Positions 43,039 through 51,912 of a stretch of 54,142 nt of DNA are shown one piece after another. Positions within the stretch are counted from its first letter, which is position 1. Every line of letters starts with the position of its first letter. The notes beneath the pieces are model-generated. The model was not told the DNA's origin, made no database searches, and saw only the letters and a list, made by a program, of their open reading frames with translations. Source of the DNA: Candidatus Thorarchaeota archaeon (GTDB taxonomy: Archaea; Asgardarchaeota; Thorarchaeia; Thorarchaeales; Thorarchaeaceae); the NCBI GenBank assembly GCA_016839345.1, contig JAEOUL010000164.1:1-54142 (forward strand). Direction: 5' to 3'. A program made the position numbers and the translations under genes.

Positions 43039-44935
43039 TGCTTGACCTCCTTTCTCTAAAACTGCTAAGATAGAATAGAAACTCTCTCAAATCTGAACGA
43101 TTGATTAACCACACTCCAGTACTTTCCACCATTCCCTTGAATTGGCTCCAATAATATTTGGCAACTTTATCTGCAATGTATAGGGGACGGAGATGACCAA
43201 AAAGTTCAGGGATGCTCATACTAGTCATTCCTTCAAAGAGTGAAATTATGAATGATTGAACTGGATTATCGACGCCTTCATAGAAAACGACTTCGACAGG
43301 TTCAGGGCTATCAGGTCTGTTCTCATACTCATGAGGAAGTGTTGTAAGTCTGTCTGGTCCTTTGTCAAACTCTGGATAGATTAACCTATCATAGAGTAAA
43401 ACATTGCTACGCAACTTGGGATCAGAAGCTGCTTGGCAAAGCTGGAAATATGATTTTGCAAATGTTTTCTCGAGTGATATCTGATTTCTTCTAGCTCCGG
43501 ACACAAGCCCTGGTTTCCTATCAAAATGTGGAATTATTGTCTTGAATGCAGTGTCATACTCAACACTTGCCCAAGGAACTCTGAGACGGTCTTTCTCATG
43601 CAACGAAATCCACTGGAGAATCATCCTGTCTGTGTCTGGTGTATCTTGACCTTTATCCCCAAAACCACCTTCAAATCTACCAACATGATTGAGTACTGGT
43701 AAAACCTGTCGCTTGAGGTCTCTCGCAGATGTGTCTTTTGCTACTCCAATCAACAATGTACGATTATTCCAGCATTTTTCAATTGTCATATACAAAGAAG
43801 CTAGACTCAGAAAAGCAAGATCATTTGTGGTAATCCACCGACCATCAATTTTGAATCGTTCTTCATACGACACATTGGGATCTATAGAAAACATACGCTC
43901 ACATACTTCTTCAACAAGTTTTCTAAGTCGCTCACGCATGTCACGAAATTGAGGTTTTAGAACGAAATGTTTCCCTTTTCTAATGATGACCCCTTTTGCT
44001 TCGCCCGAGCCTCGTATCCCTTTTTCGAGTTCCTTATCTAACCTAGAGAGATGAAATTCATCAGTCAATCCAAGTCTTTGTGCAATATCCTCGCGGGTCA
44101 GCGAGTTCCCGGGATTTTGTGCGAGTTCCATAATGACTCTTGAGAGAAGAAACTCACCACGCCCAGGTGGAGTTCCAAATTCCAGATTTCCAAATAGTTT
44201 CCTTGCGTACACCCATTCAGTCTTTGTGAACGGATTGCCATCTATTTTATGACCAATAAGTCCGCATTCGTGGTCCAAGCTCAATCTGAAATCGGATGTT
44301 TCTGCATAGAATGATGCAATTTCAGATGAGAATATTCTGTCCAGAAGGAGAATATCAACTGGTTTCTCTGAGTTTACAAGCTTGTATCCAAGATAAAACT
44401 CAGAGAGGCCCATCAAAAAATCCGCGAAAGCTGCGTTATCTACAACCCATGCGTCTGTGAACGTAATGGAGTTGTCGACTTGACCATCGTCGCCTCTTAT
44501 TAGAAGAGTCTGATCAATCAATGGCACCTCATTAATGTAGACTGGTAGGACACTCGAAACCCCGATTCCTCTATCGAGATATTTTTCATCATAGGTGATT
44601 TTTGCTTCACCTGAATTCATGATTTCTACTTCTCCATAAGCACTATACGCTCCAGCAAAAAACACTACCAGGTCAAACACATCATGCTTCAATACCGTAC
44701 CATCTATTCCCGCAAAAGTCAATCTTCTTTTTCCAAAGAACTCGTCAACGAACGGTAAATCGAATTTCGCTCCCGAATATGAAATCAGAAGTTTCGAGAG
44801 AAACTTATCATATGTCCCCTTAAGTCCCTCGAACTTAGACCGGTATTCTCCAACCTGCTTCTTTGCTCCTCCTAATAGCAGGTCCCCTGTCTGTTTCAAT
44901 CGGCGGCCAATGAATGATGAATCCTCGTCATCCAT
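43013..44935 (-). CDS. nurA: NurA-domain nuclease with an internal HTH insertion
   Basis: A 640-residue protein. An N-terminal helical part (residues 1-65) leads into the NurA RNaseH-like core, whose first strand ends in FAGIDGTVLKH (about residues 72-82), the metal-binding Asp position. A winged-helix-like insertion is visible near 285-330 (LTREDIAQRLGLTDEFHLSR), and the core resumes to the C-terminus (TGVWLINRSDLREFLFYLSS). It would pass DNA ends from HerA to a 5'-3' nuclease. It is larger than typical archaeal NurA (~350-450 residues). Partnership with HerA is supported by the 26-nt gene overlap. The second catalytic Asp cannot be pinned down without a structural alignment. Confidence 0.85.
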   Translation of the reverse strand: MDDEDSSFIGRRLKQTGDLLLGGAKKQVGEYRSKFEGLKGTYDKFLSKLLISYSGAKFDLPFVDEFFGKRRLTFAGIDGTVLKHDVFDLVVFFAGAYSAYGEVEIMNSGEAKITYDEKYLDRGIGVSSVLPVYINEVPLIDQTLLIRGDDGQVDNSITFTDAWVVDNAAFADFLMGLSEFYLGYKLVNSEKPVDILLLDRIFSSEIASFYAETSDFRLSLDHECGLIGHKIDGNPFTKTEWVYARKLFGNLEFGTPPGRGEFLLSRVIMELAQNPGNSLTREDIAQRLGLTDEFHLSRLDKELEKGIRGSGEAKGVIIRKGKHFVLKPQFRDMRERLRKLVEEVCERMFSIDPNVSYEERFKIDGRWITTNDLAFLSLASLYMTIEKCWNNRTLLIGVAKDTSARDLKRQVLPVLNHVGRFEGGFGDKGQDTPDTDRMILQWISLHEKDRLRVPWASVEYDTAFKTIIPHFDRKPGLVSGARRNQISLEKTFAKSYFQLCQAASDPKLRSNVLLYDRLIYPEFDKGPDRLTTLPHEYENRPDSPEPVEVVFYEGVDNPVQSFIISLFEGMTSMSIPELFGHLRPLYIADKVAKYYWSQFKGMVESTGVWLINRSDLREFLFYLSSFRERRSSIEQSRKYS

Positions 44936-45069
44936 AACGCTCCCTCGGGTCTCCAGTCACTATCACTATTCTCGTAAACGAACATAAGAAGATTACTCGG
45001 TACCAGCGAGTGTTTGTTGTTCTCTCTTGTACTGAAGTTTTAGTGTATCAAGGGGATATGTAAAGACTA

Positions 45070-45112
45070 CTACTCGATTAAAAGAGTAGCCAACGTGACA
45101 CAACCCTTAAAG
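45070..45112 (+). promoter_or_regulatory. Candidate operator and TATA box of the debranching enzyme gene
   Basis: CTACTC (45070-45075) and GAGTAG (45084-45089) form a 6-bp inverted repeat, 15 nt upstream of the TATA-like CCTTAAAG (45105-45112). The gene begins at 45152, giving a leader of about 15 nt. Confidence 0.45.
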
Positions 45113-45151
45113 TTCCCATTTTCCGATAGAAGATTCACTCGAAATATGTAG

Positions 45152-47182
45152 ATGGAGCTCCAAATAGTGATCACGCTGGAAGATGCAGACCTCAGACTTA
45201 ACAGAGCAGTCACTTTCGAGTGGTTGTATACAAACGGTCTAGGTGGTTATACATCTTCTACGATAGTAGGTCTCAATGCACGTGGATACCATGGACTCCT
45301 CGTATCTTCATTAAACCCGCCTGTTGACAGATGGCTTACACTCTCTCGACTCGATGAAGCCCTTGTAAATAAAGAGGGTGAATGTAATCTCAGTACAGAA
45401 CAGACAAAGACAGGTGTAACTCACCGGGGCTATCGATATCTGAAACGGTTTGAGCTGAATCCTCTACCACAGATGGTCTACAAGACAGGTTCTGTTGAGC
45501 TGGAGAAGACCGTATTCATGGCATACCGACGGAACCTGACTGTGGTCAATTATGAAATCTCTACAGACGAAGAAACTATCTTCACAGTGACACCTGTTCA
45601 GACTTGCAGAGACCTCCATGCTCGTCCTCCTCACCTAGACTTTACACCCGAGATTGAGATCATCGATGCGCACTCCTATTTTTCATTTGATGACCGTCCG
45701 AGTAGTCCTTGGATGTATGCGTACACTCCAGATGCGGAGTTCATGCCCAGTGAAATACGAGTTACTGAACCTCAAATCTATAGAAAGGATAAAGCAATGG
45801 GGATTCCTCATGTAGAGGAGATGATTATCCCCGGAGTCTTTCACACAGTTCTTGAGCCAGGGTCACACTTCCTCTCATTTCTATTCGCTGTGAATCTCAA
45901 TAGAAAAGCGCTAATGAAACGATTAGGATCCCTTGTCAAAGCTGAGCGAAAGGACTTTGCCAAAATGCGGTTCGAAGAGCTTCGACGTAGAAATATATTG
46001 AACGATCGTGCATTTGCAATGTCAAACAAAATACGCGATGAGGACATTGAGTGGCTCATCCTTGATGCTGATACATTCATTGTAGATAGAGCCTCAACAA
46101 AGATGCGTTCAATAATTGCTGGATACCACGAACTCGCAGACATCGGATTAGATGCACTCATCTCGCTACCCGGATTGACTATGTCGATAGGTCGATTTCA
46201 AGATGCTCGGGCTGTACTCACTAACTATGCTCGACATTCAAGATATGGTCTAGTTCCCAATGATTTTCCGGATCGAGGTATTCAACCGGAATATGACTCT
46301 GTTGATGCTTCTCTCTGGTTCATAATGGCAGTACGCAAGTATATTGAGTGCACAAGTGATGTTGAATTCTTACGTGGCATCATTTGGGACACTATGGAAT
46401 CAATCATTGCAGCGTACAGAATTGGAACCAAATTTAATATCCGCGAAGACCACGATGGTCTGATTATCTCTGGTATAGAGGGTGTCGAAGTTTCGTGGAT
46501 GAATGAACAACTGGGAGACTGGCTTGCCACACCAAGAATTGGTAAATGCGTAGAGGTCAATGCACTGTGGTATAATGCTCTAATGGCGATGGGTGAGATG
46601 TGTAATCTCGTTGGAAGAGATCCGTATGAGTTCCGGGCAGTTGCATCCTGGATAAGAGAGGCTTTTGAACAGACATTCTGGGATGAAGAACTAGGTTACC
46701 TCTATGATGTTGTGACAGATGAAGAATCGGATGCATCAATTCGTCCAAATCAGATATTTGCAATTAGCCTACCCTATCCTCTTCTTAACGGAATCAAAGC
46801 AAATTCAGTTCTAAAAGTTGTAACAAGGGAACTTCTTACACCATTTGGCTTACGAACCCTCTCACCTGCGGATAAAAGATATGCTCGAGCCTATACTGGA
46901 GGTCCCAAAAGTAGAGCTGCTGCAACTCATCAGGGAACGGTTCATCCTTGGCTTATTGGACCGTACATCTCTGCTTGGCTTAATGTTAATGGTCGTACTC
47001 CTGAAAACAAAATCAAGGCGGAAAAGAAGCTTTTCAGGCCAGTTCTTAATGTTGTTCGTCGTGGTTGTCTTGGCACAGTGTCTGATATGTTTGATGGATC
47101 GAAACCTCATCGAGACCGGGGTCGAGTTTCACGCGCACGAAGTGTCGCAGAACTCCTCAGAATCTACTTCGATGAGCTATGA
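45152..47182 (+). CDS. Glycogen debranching enzyme (amylo-alpha-1,6-glucosidase), archaeal type
   Basis: A 676-residue cytoplasmic enzyme. The N-terminal domain (about residues 15-230) has the family opening FEWLYTNGLGGYTSSTIVGLNARGYHGLLV, and the C-terminal (alpha/alpha)6 barrel (about 270-675) carries SLPGLTMSIGRFQDARAVL, EYDSVDASLWFIMAV (the conserved acid-containing segment), EVSWMNEQLGDW and GTVHPWLIGPY. These are the GDE_N and GDE_C regions of archaeal and bacterial glucosidase-type debranchers that cleave alpha-1,6 branches of glycogen. Length is as expected. No secretion signal, so it acts on internal glycogen. Its own promoter is upstream. Confidence 0.93.
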   Translation: MELQIVITLEDADLRLNRAVTFEWLYTNGLGGYTSSTIVGLNARGYHGLLVSSLNPPVDRWLTLSRLDEALVNKEGECNLSTEQTKTGVTHRGYRYLKRFELNPLPQMVYKTGSVELEKTVFMAYRRNLTVVNYEISTDEETIFTVTPVQTCRDLHARPPHLDFTPEIEIIDAHSYFSFDDRPSSPWMYAYTPDAEFMPSEIRVTEPQIYRKDKAMGIPHVEEMIIPGVFHTVLEPGSHFLSFLFAVNLNRKALMKRLGSLVKAERKDFAKMRFEELRRRNILNDRAFAMSNKIRDEDIEWLILDADTFIVDRASTKMRSIIAGYHELADIGLDALISLPGLTMSIGRFQDARAVLTNYARHSRYGLVPNDFPDRGIQPEYDSVDASLWFIMAVRKYIECTSDVEFLRGIIWDTMESIIAAYRIGTKFNIREDHDGLIISGIEGVEVSWMNEQLGDWLATPRIGKCVEVNALWYNALMAMGEMCNLVGRDPYEFRAVASWIREAFEQTFWDEELGYLYDVVTDEESDASIRPNQIFAISLPYPLLNGIKANSVLKVVTRELLTPFGLRTLSPADKRYARAYTGGPKSRAAATHQGTVHPWLIGPYISAWLNVNGRTPENKIKAEKKLFRPVLNVVRRGCLGTVSDMFDGSKPHRDRGRVSRARSVAELLRIYFDEL

Positions 47183-47201
47183 ATGATTCATACATAACAC
47201 A

Positions 47202-47370
47202 TTATATGCAATTTTCTACGTGATTATGTGCAGTTAGTCGGTTTTTCCATCAGAGGTCAATAGGATTGATCCTTTGATGAACACCATAAGAAATCAAAAG
47301 CCAACACCTCACTCCGAGCAGTCAATTCTCTGTCAAGGAGGTCGCGGCACGCTTGGCTTTTGGTGAGGTG
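47202..47370 (+). promoter_or_regulatory. Promoter and long leader with interleaved complementary segments
   Basis: TATA-like TTATATG (47202-47208) suggests a start site near 47232 and a leader of about 145 nt before the surface protein ATG (47377). Within it, AAAAGCC (47296-47302) is complementary to GGCTTTT (47355-47361), and CACCTCAC (47305-47312) to GTGAGGTG (47363-47370). The second pairing covers the Shine-Dalgarno. The order A-B-A'-B' means the two stems are interleaved (pseudoknot) or alternatives, an arrangement that could regulate translation. Confidence 0.45.
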
Positions 47371-47376
47371 GAAAAA

Positions 47377-50300
47377 ATGAAAAAAGTATACACAGTAACA
47401 CTAATCGCATTACTTCTCATGAGTGTTGTAGGCTCGATTAGTCCTGCCATAGCGCAAACCACACCTGAACCAACTTTGCGAGTTGCATGGGAGGTTGCTA
47501 ATGAAACACGGCAATTCGAACATTCTGCACAACACTCTGATTGGGTGTTTGGGCCGCAGCCAGACATCTGGATAGAGTACGATAATGGTACTGACATTGC
47601 TGAGAACAGCTATAGGATTGAGGTTGGAATGGATCTAACAGTAAATATAATCATTCCAAAGTCATTCCTTGGTGTCGGTAACGATTTAGATGTGGTTCAG
47701 TTCTGGGGTACAAGAACTGGTCCCAGAGCTCCAGTATTTGGTTTGGAATACAATGCTACTTCAAATCGATGGAACAGTCTGGGTTTCAGATATGAGCCAG
47801 GCGTAGACGAACCACAACCTGCGCAGTTCATATCTTTAGATTCCTTGAACTCTGATTTCACAGAAGAAGCTGATAACTATGAAGTTATCTTCGCCATCAC
47901 CTATGAGATTGAACTAGCACCAATGATCCTCACAACTGGAATGCAGGTGATTGATACAAATGGAAGACCTGTGTCTTCCTCATGGTTGACATCTGCAACT
48001 GCAGGAAGGTATGGAACTCCGCCACTGGGACTTGGAATGCCTGTGAATCCATTAGATTTCTCCCTTCCGGATTATTACTATGCAGACATAGTTGATGAAA
48101 CTGGTAGAATTATGCACTATGCTGACGTGAACGATACATTCATCATTCGTTTGATGTCACGTGCACAAATTGGCAGTACATTGATTCCACTTGTTGCACA
48201 GCTCACCTTTGATCCCCAATACAAAATCACTGTGAACTGGTCTTATCCAGTAAGTTTAGCTACAAGTGAAACAGTACTCTTTGATAGAGATCTCGAATTC
48301 AATAATTCCTACCCAGTAGACCTCTTGCCTACGATGGCACTAAAGGTCAATTCCACCGGGGCCTATCCGATAGCAGGATACCTTGATCTTGAGTGGGAAT
48401 GGATAGACCTTGGAGGTGGTATGGGAATGTGGTTCCCCCACCTAACCGTAGTTGAGAACTCTTCCATTGATCTCTCACGTTACTACGTGATAGATCCAGC
48501 TACAACTGACATCTTTGATGATCGGCATCGTGTGCAGTGGGGAGGTTACTTCACAAATGAAACCGACTTAGACATTGGTTGGGGTTTTGGTGGAGTAATA
48601 GAACCAGAATTGGGTCTTGTCACAGTACTTGATGTGGAAGGTAATCCAATTGTAGCGAGACCTGAGATATCATCCCGCCAAACAATGAAACTAGCTTTTC
48701 GTGCAGCTTTCATTGAAGCCTTCGTCTATAATGCAATGGGTGAAATCGCAAATGTTGCTCAACAGACAGATCCTCTCAATCTGACTATGCTGGTGCACAG
48801 AGACAAAGACATGATTGATGGATCAATTATCTACGAACCCGAACCTGATGTATTATTCAACCTGACTTCTGAGTTGAAAGACATCACAATAGAGGTCAAA
48901 GGTTCCATTACGGATGGTAATGAAACACACTACTGGCGAGTTGATATTACCCATTCCCTAGTTCTTGATTATGAAACAGATACACATACTACATCATCTA
49001 CATACGACATCACAATGTTTCTAGCTGGTGGAATTCGTCTCTGGAATGTAGCATTACCCGCTAATCATGTGTCTGTGTCTGATTTTGAAATCACACTGGG
49101 TGAAGATCTATCTACACTGATCGTTCTGTTCAGCTTTGATGAACGAGCTCCATCTATGGTGATAGACAAGGCAATAATCAAAGTCGGATTAATACAGAAC
49201 GTTCGTTGGTGGACTGGAACCGACTGGGGCTTTCCAGATCATCTGAATGGAACACCTGAGTACCCAGTTGAAAAATACAATGAATTGATAGATTCATGGA
49301 CTGACTCGTATATTCAGGTTGATATCTCAGGCGAAACCCTCTGGAGTCCAAGACACCTTCGTCTAGGTGCTGTTCCATCATATACTCCCCCAATCTGGAT
49401 TGTCACAGAGGATGGGGCAATCGATCTAGATGGTAACATCTTCACAGAGGATGATCAATACTTCATCAAGAGAACCGGATTCTGGGATGACTGGGGTAAT
49501 GTTACAGTTGAAGGAATGTGGGTCGGAGTTGGCTTTGATCCTTCACCTGGAACTCCTGGAGATGAATTCTGGTCTGAGAACTGGATGGGTGTTGTAGAAC
49601 AGAATATCTGGTTTAGCGCAAACGAGACCTTCTACTGGTATCATGCATCTAATGGATCATCAGTCAGTGCAGACGACATGGCTGACATTCAGGATTTGAT
49701 GTGGGCTGACTTTGACAACAATATACCAAAACCAGGCTATGAATACGTTTATTGGTTATCCAAAAACTGGACACTTAATACAGCTGTTGTGCCTGGTCTC
49801 GAACAAGGTCGGTGGACAACTACTTGGTTTGCATGGGGTACTACACAGAACTTCTGGGTAAGTATCGCTGAAGATCAAGCTACATTGGCACACTTCAGAG
49901 CACAGTACGCTGGTCTACTAATCTTCAATGATGGTCTAGGTCCAATCGAGAATGCTCCCGATTTCTCAATTGAGGGTGGTCAGGTTGTAACTGACGAGGT
50001 CACACACCTCGTTTTGATTGATGAAGTCGGCACTGTCACACTCCGTCAACCATTTGGTGCCACAAATAACTCAGGCAATGTGCAAGTCAGTCCTGATACT
50101 GAAGTTGCTTTTGGAGTTACTATCACTGATGTGAATGTGACAATCTATCCATTGAAGGTAGAACACTCATCTGCACTGAGAGGCGCTTGGGATTTCAGAC
50201 AGTCATATGAGGGGTCTATTGGACTCAATGCAACCAACTTCGACTATTGGATAACAAGTGCAACAGTTGATGAGATGGCATTTGATATCAGCTTCAATGT

Positions 50301-50919
50301 TGATATGGTCAGCTTTGATGCAGAGGATCCATTGACTTGGAATCATGCTGTGTCCTTCAAGATTGACCAGACGATCGGTGACTGGACGCTACACGACTTC
50401 GATAACGTCGTGTTGGATGGACGAAGTCTGGCTGTGAACTTCTTTGGAGTTCTAGCAACAGGAACCGTCACGAGATATACAGCAGGAGATCGACCAGTTA
50501 CTGACAACAATGGTGCTAGCCAAGATGCAGATTACTATGAGTTTGGAGCCGAGAATAATCCCTACGCAAGTGTAGAGATGGGTGGACTCCCATACATTTG
50601 GGGCTATGATGGTAGTTCCCATACTTCAGGATCATCCACAGCTCCAATAGGTGCTTTCAGTTTGATGTACGAATCTGCTTCAGGAAGTTCTGTGACCAAT
50701 TGGAATGTTGAAGCATCCATGCTATTCATGACAGCTGGTTACAAGAACTGGGGTGGACATGACATCATCTGTGATCCAATCTTTGTAGCATATACTAGCG
50801 CATATCAGAGCGCTGGACCAACTACACCAGGTGATGGTAATCCAATGATTCTCTACTTGGTTGTCGGAGGCGTAGTGGCTCTTGTTGTCGTAGTTTGCGT
50901 ACTTTATAGAAGACGGTAG
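47377..50919 (+). CDS. Large secreted surface protein with C-terminal anchor, S-layer candidate
   Basis: A 1180-residue exported protein starting at ATG 47377, where GAGGTG lies 6 nt upstream; a frame from 47353 adds eight residues that break the signal peptide. The signal is KKVYTVTLIALLLMSVVGSI, cleaved near AIAQT. The rest is rich in beta strands and aromatic residues, with many NxS/T sequons, and ends in an acidic-to-hydrophobic anchor (PMILYLVVGGVVALVVVVCV, then YRRR). No catalytic domain is recognised. Size, its own promoter, a long leader and a strong terminator suggest a highly expressed envelope protein; S-layer identity is inference. The region near residues 590-640 repeats GTDWGFPD- and FWDDWG-like segments. 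Confidence 0.85.
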   Translation: MKKVYTVTLIALLLMSVVGSISPAIAQTTPEPTLRVAWEVANETRQFEHSAQHSDWVFGPQPDIWIEYDNGTDIAENSYRIEVGMDLTVNIIIPKSFLGVGNDLDVVQFWGTRTGPRAPVFGLEYNATSNRWNSLGFRYEPGVDEPQPAQFISLDSLNSDFTEEADNYEVIFAITYEIELAPMILTTGMQVIDTNGRPVSSSWLTSATAGRYGTPPLGLGMPVNPLDFSLPDYYYADIVDETGRIMHYADVNDTFIIRLMSRAQIGSTLIPLVAQLTFDPQYKITVNWSYPVSLATSETVLFDRDLEFNNSYPVDLLPTMALKVNSTGAYPIAGYLDLEWEWIDLGGGMGMWFPHLTVVENSSIDLSRYYVIDPATTDIFDDRHRVQWGGYFTNETDLDIGWGFGGVIEPELGLVTVLDVEGNPIVARPEISSRQTMKLAFRAAFIEAFVYNAMGEIANVAQQTDPLNLTMLVHRDKDMIDGSIIYEPEPDVLFNLTSELKDITIEVKGSITDGNETHYWRVDITHSLVLDYETDTHTTSSTYDITMFLAGGIRLWNVALPANHVSVSDFEITLGEDLSTLIVLFSFDERAPSMVIDKAIIKVGLIQNVRWWTGTDWGFPDHLNGTPEYPVEKYNELIDSWTDSYIQVDISGETLWSPRHLRLGAVPSYTPPIWIVTEDGAIDLDGNIFTEDDQYFIKRTGFWDDWGNVTVEGMWVGVGFDPSPGTPGDEFWSENWMGVVEQNIWFSANETFYWYHASNGSSVSADDMADIQDLMWADFDNNIPKPGYEYVYWLSKNWTLNTAVVPGLEQGRWTTTWFAWGTTQNFWVSIAEDQATLAHFRAQYAGLLIFNDGLGPIENAPDFSIEGGQVVTDEVTHLVLIDEVGTVTLRQPFGATNNSGNVQVSPDTEVAFGVTITDVNVTIYPLKVEHSSALRGAWDFRQSYEGSIGLNATNFDYWITSATVDEMAFDISFNVDMVSFDAEDPLTWNHAVSFKIDQTIGDWTLHDFDNVVLDGRSLAVNFFGVLATGTVTRYTAGDRPVTDNNGASQDADYYEFGAENNPYASVEMGGLPYIWGYDGSSHTSGSSTAPIGAFSLMYESASGSSVTNWNVEASMLFMTAGYKNWGGHDIICDPIFVAYTSAYQSAGPTTPGDGNPMILYLVVGGVVALVVVVCVLYRRR

Positions 50920-50936
50920 AAATACCTGACATGATC

Positions 50937-50992
50937 GCGGCTTAACAGGTCGGATTGGTTTTTGATTCGACCTGTGCCGCAGTTGTTTTTCT
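50937..50992. terminator. Strong stem-loop terminator between convergent genes
   Basis: GCGGC (50937-50941) pairs with GCCGC (50976-50980), and ACAGGTCG (50945-50952) with CGACCTGT (50968-50975), giving a long imperfect stem, followed by TTGTTTTTCTT. It lies 18 nt after the surface protein stop and just before the convergent gene's stop at 50997. Confidence 0.8.
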
Positions 50993-50996
50993 TATG

Positions 50997-51644
50997 CTAT
51001 TGTTCAAAATGACCTTCAGGAAATCCATCCGCGACTGTTGTAGGGTCACTAAGATAACTGTTGTCCGGTGGCATCACTTCACTCCACCCCTTTGGAGAGT
51101 ATTCGTAGGAAGCACATGATGCATTTCCCGATGATAGCCACCTATCAATATCAAGAGGTGCGGCTGTTACCAATGAATGAAATAGGAACCCAATGAGTGG
51201 ATGGGTTACAACAGCAAAAACATCTCCTGAATGTTTTCCTGCTATTTCATTCATACATGCACCAAATCTTTCACGAGCAAGTACAAGTGATTCACCATCA
51301 CTAGGTTCGTACTCCTCATCATTCCACATCTTTACTAGTGTTTCATGTAGTTCAGAATTATTCCCAATGTTGACATCATCAAGGCAATTTATCTTCTGAA
51401 TTTTCGCGTTGAACTCCTCTCCTAGAATCTTAGAGGTACTCAAGGCTAATTTCGAGCTCGCTGAATAGATTCTTCTTACTCCAGCAACAACTCGAGACAA
51501 TGCGATTTCCAATACCTGATTCTCGCCCCTCTCTGAAAGCTTTTGAGAATCCTTTTTGTCTGGTTCACCTGTTGTGATAACATAGACCATAGTTCTTGGC
51601 GTAAGGCGACTACTTGATTCCCTCTCTTGGACGTACTCGAACAT
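50997..51644 (-). CDS. Histidine-phosphatase-fold protein lacking the catalytic RHG
   Basis: A 215-residue protein with the layout of phosphoglycerate mutase-like phosphatases. The N-terminal strand that normally ends VRHGE reads VYVITTGEP (about residues 18-26), so the catalytic His and its Arg are Thr-Thr. LSERGENQV (the LTERGRxQA helix), IYSASSKLALSTSKIL (the SPLxRAxQTA helix, without its Arg), GESLVLARERF, and FAVVTHPLIGFL (second His retained) follow in order. The protein is probably not an active phosphatase; it could bind a phospho-ligand or a partner. I prefer ATG 51644 because TTATATTAAG upstream could be its TATA box. A TTG at 51692 is possible. Confidence 0.75.
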   Translation of the reverse strand: MFEYVQERESSSRLTPRTMVYVITTGEPDKKDSQKLSERGENQVLEIALSRVVAGVRRIYSASSKLALSTSKILGEEFNAKIQKINCLDDVNIGNNSELHETLVKMWNDEEYEPSDGESLVLARERFGACMNEIAGKHSGDVFAVVTHPLIGFLFHSLVTAAPLDIDRWLSSGNASCASYEYSPKGWSEVMPPDNSYLSDPTTVADGFPEGHFEQ

Positions 51645-51850
51645 GGTATGCAACCGCCATGAATTTCTTTCCTTTGTTCTTAATATAACCAAGTATCATA
51701 ATTATTCAAACATCTTTCTAAGGGTTACTCTCTTCTTCCAAATGCTTCGTAAAATCATGTCCTTCTATTCTATTATCAAGGTGTTAAATTTTTAAAAACG
51801 GTATAAAGAAAATCAAAATGCCGTTGGTTCCTCTTGATAGTACAAGAATT

Positions 51851-51885
51851 AGCGATTTAAGGGCATCTTACTTCAGATGTAAGAT
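51851..51885 (+). promoter_or_regulatory. TATA-like element and 7-bp inverted repeat before the zinc-finger gene
   Basis: CGATTTAAG (51853-51861) resembles a TATA box. ATCTTAC (51865-51871) and GTAAGAT (51879-51885) form a perfect inverted repeat around TTCAGAT, where the transcript start should be, so it may be an operator or a leader hairpin. Confidence 0.4.
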
Positions 51886-51912
51886 TCTTATTGCCTTAGG
51901 TTCTGAATTCTA

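Noticed and set aside
41152..44935. HerA as part of a defence system (for example Sir2-HerA or DUF4297-HerA)
   Set aside because: The neighbour has NurA features and overlaps it by 26 nt, the classic archaeal repair arrangement; no defence effector is adjacent.
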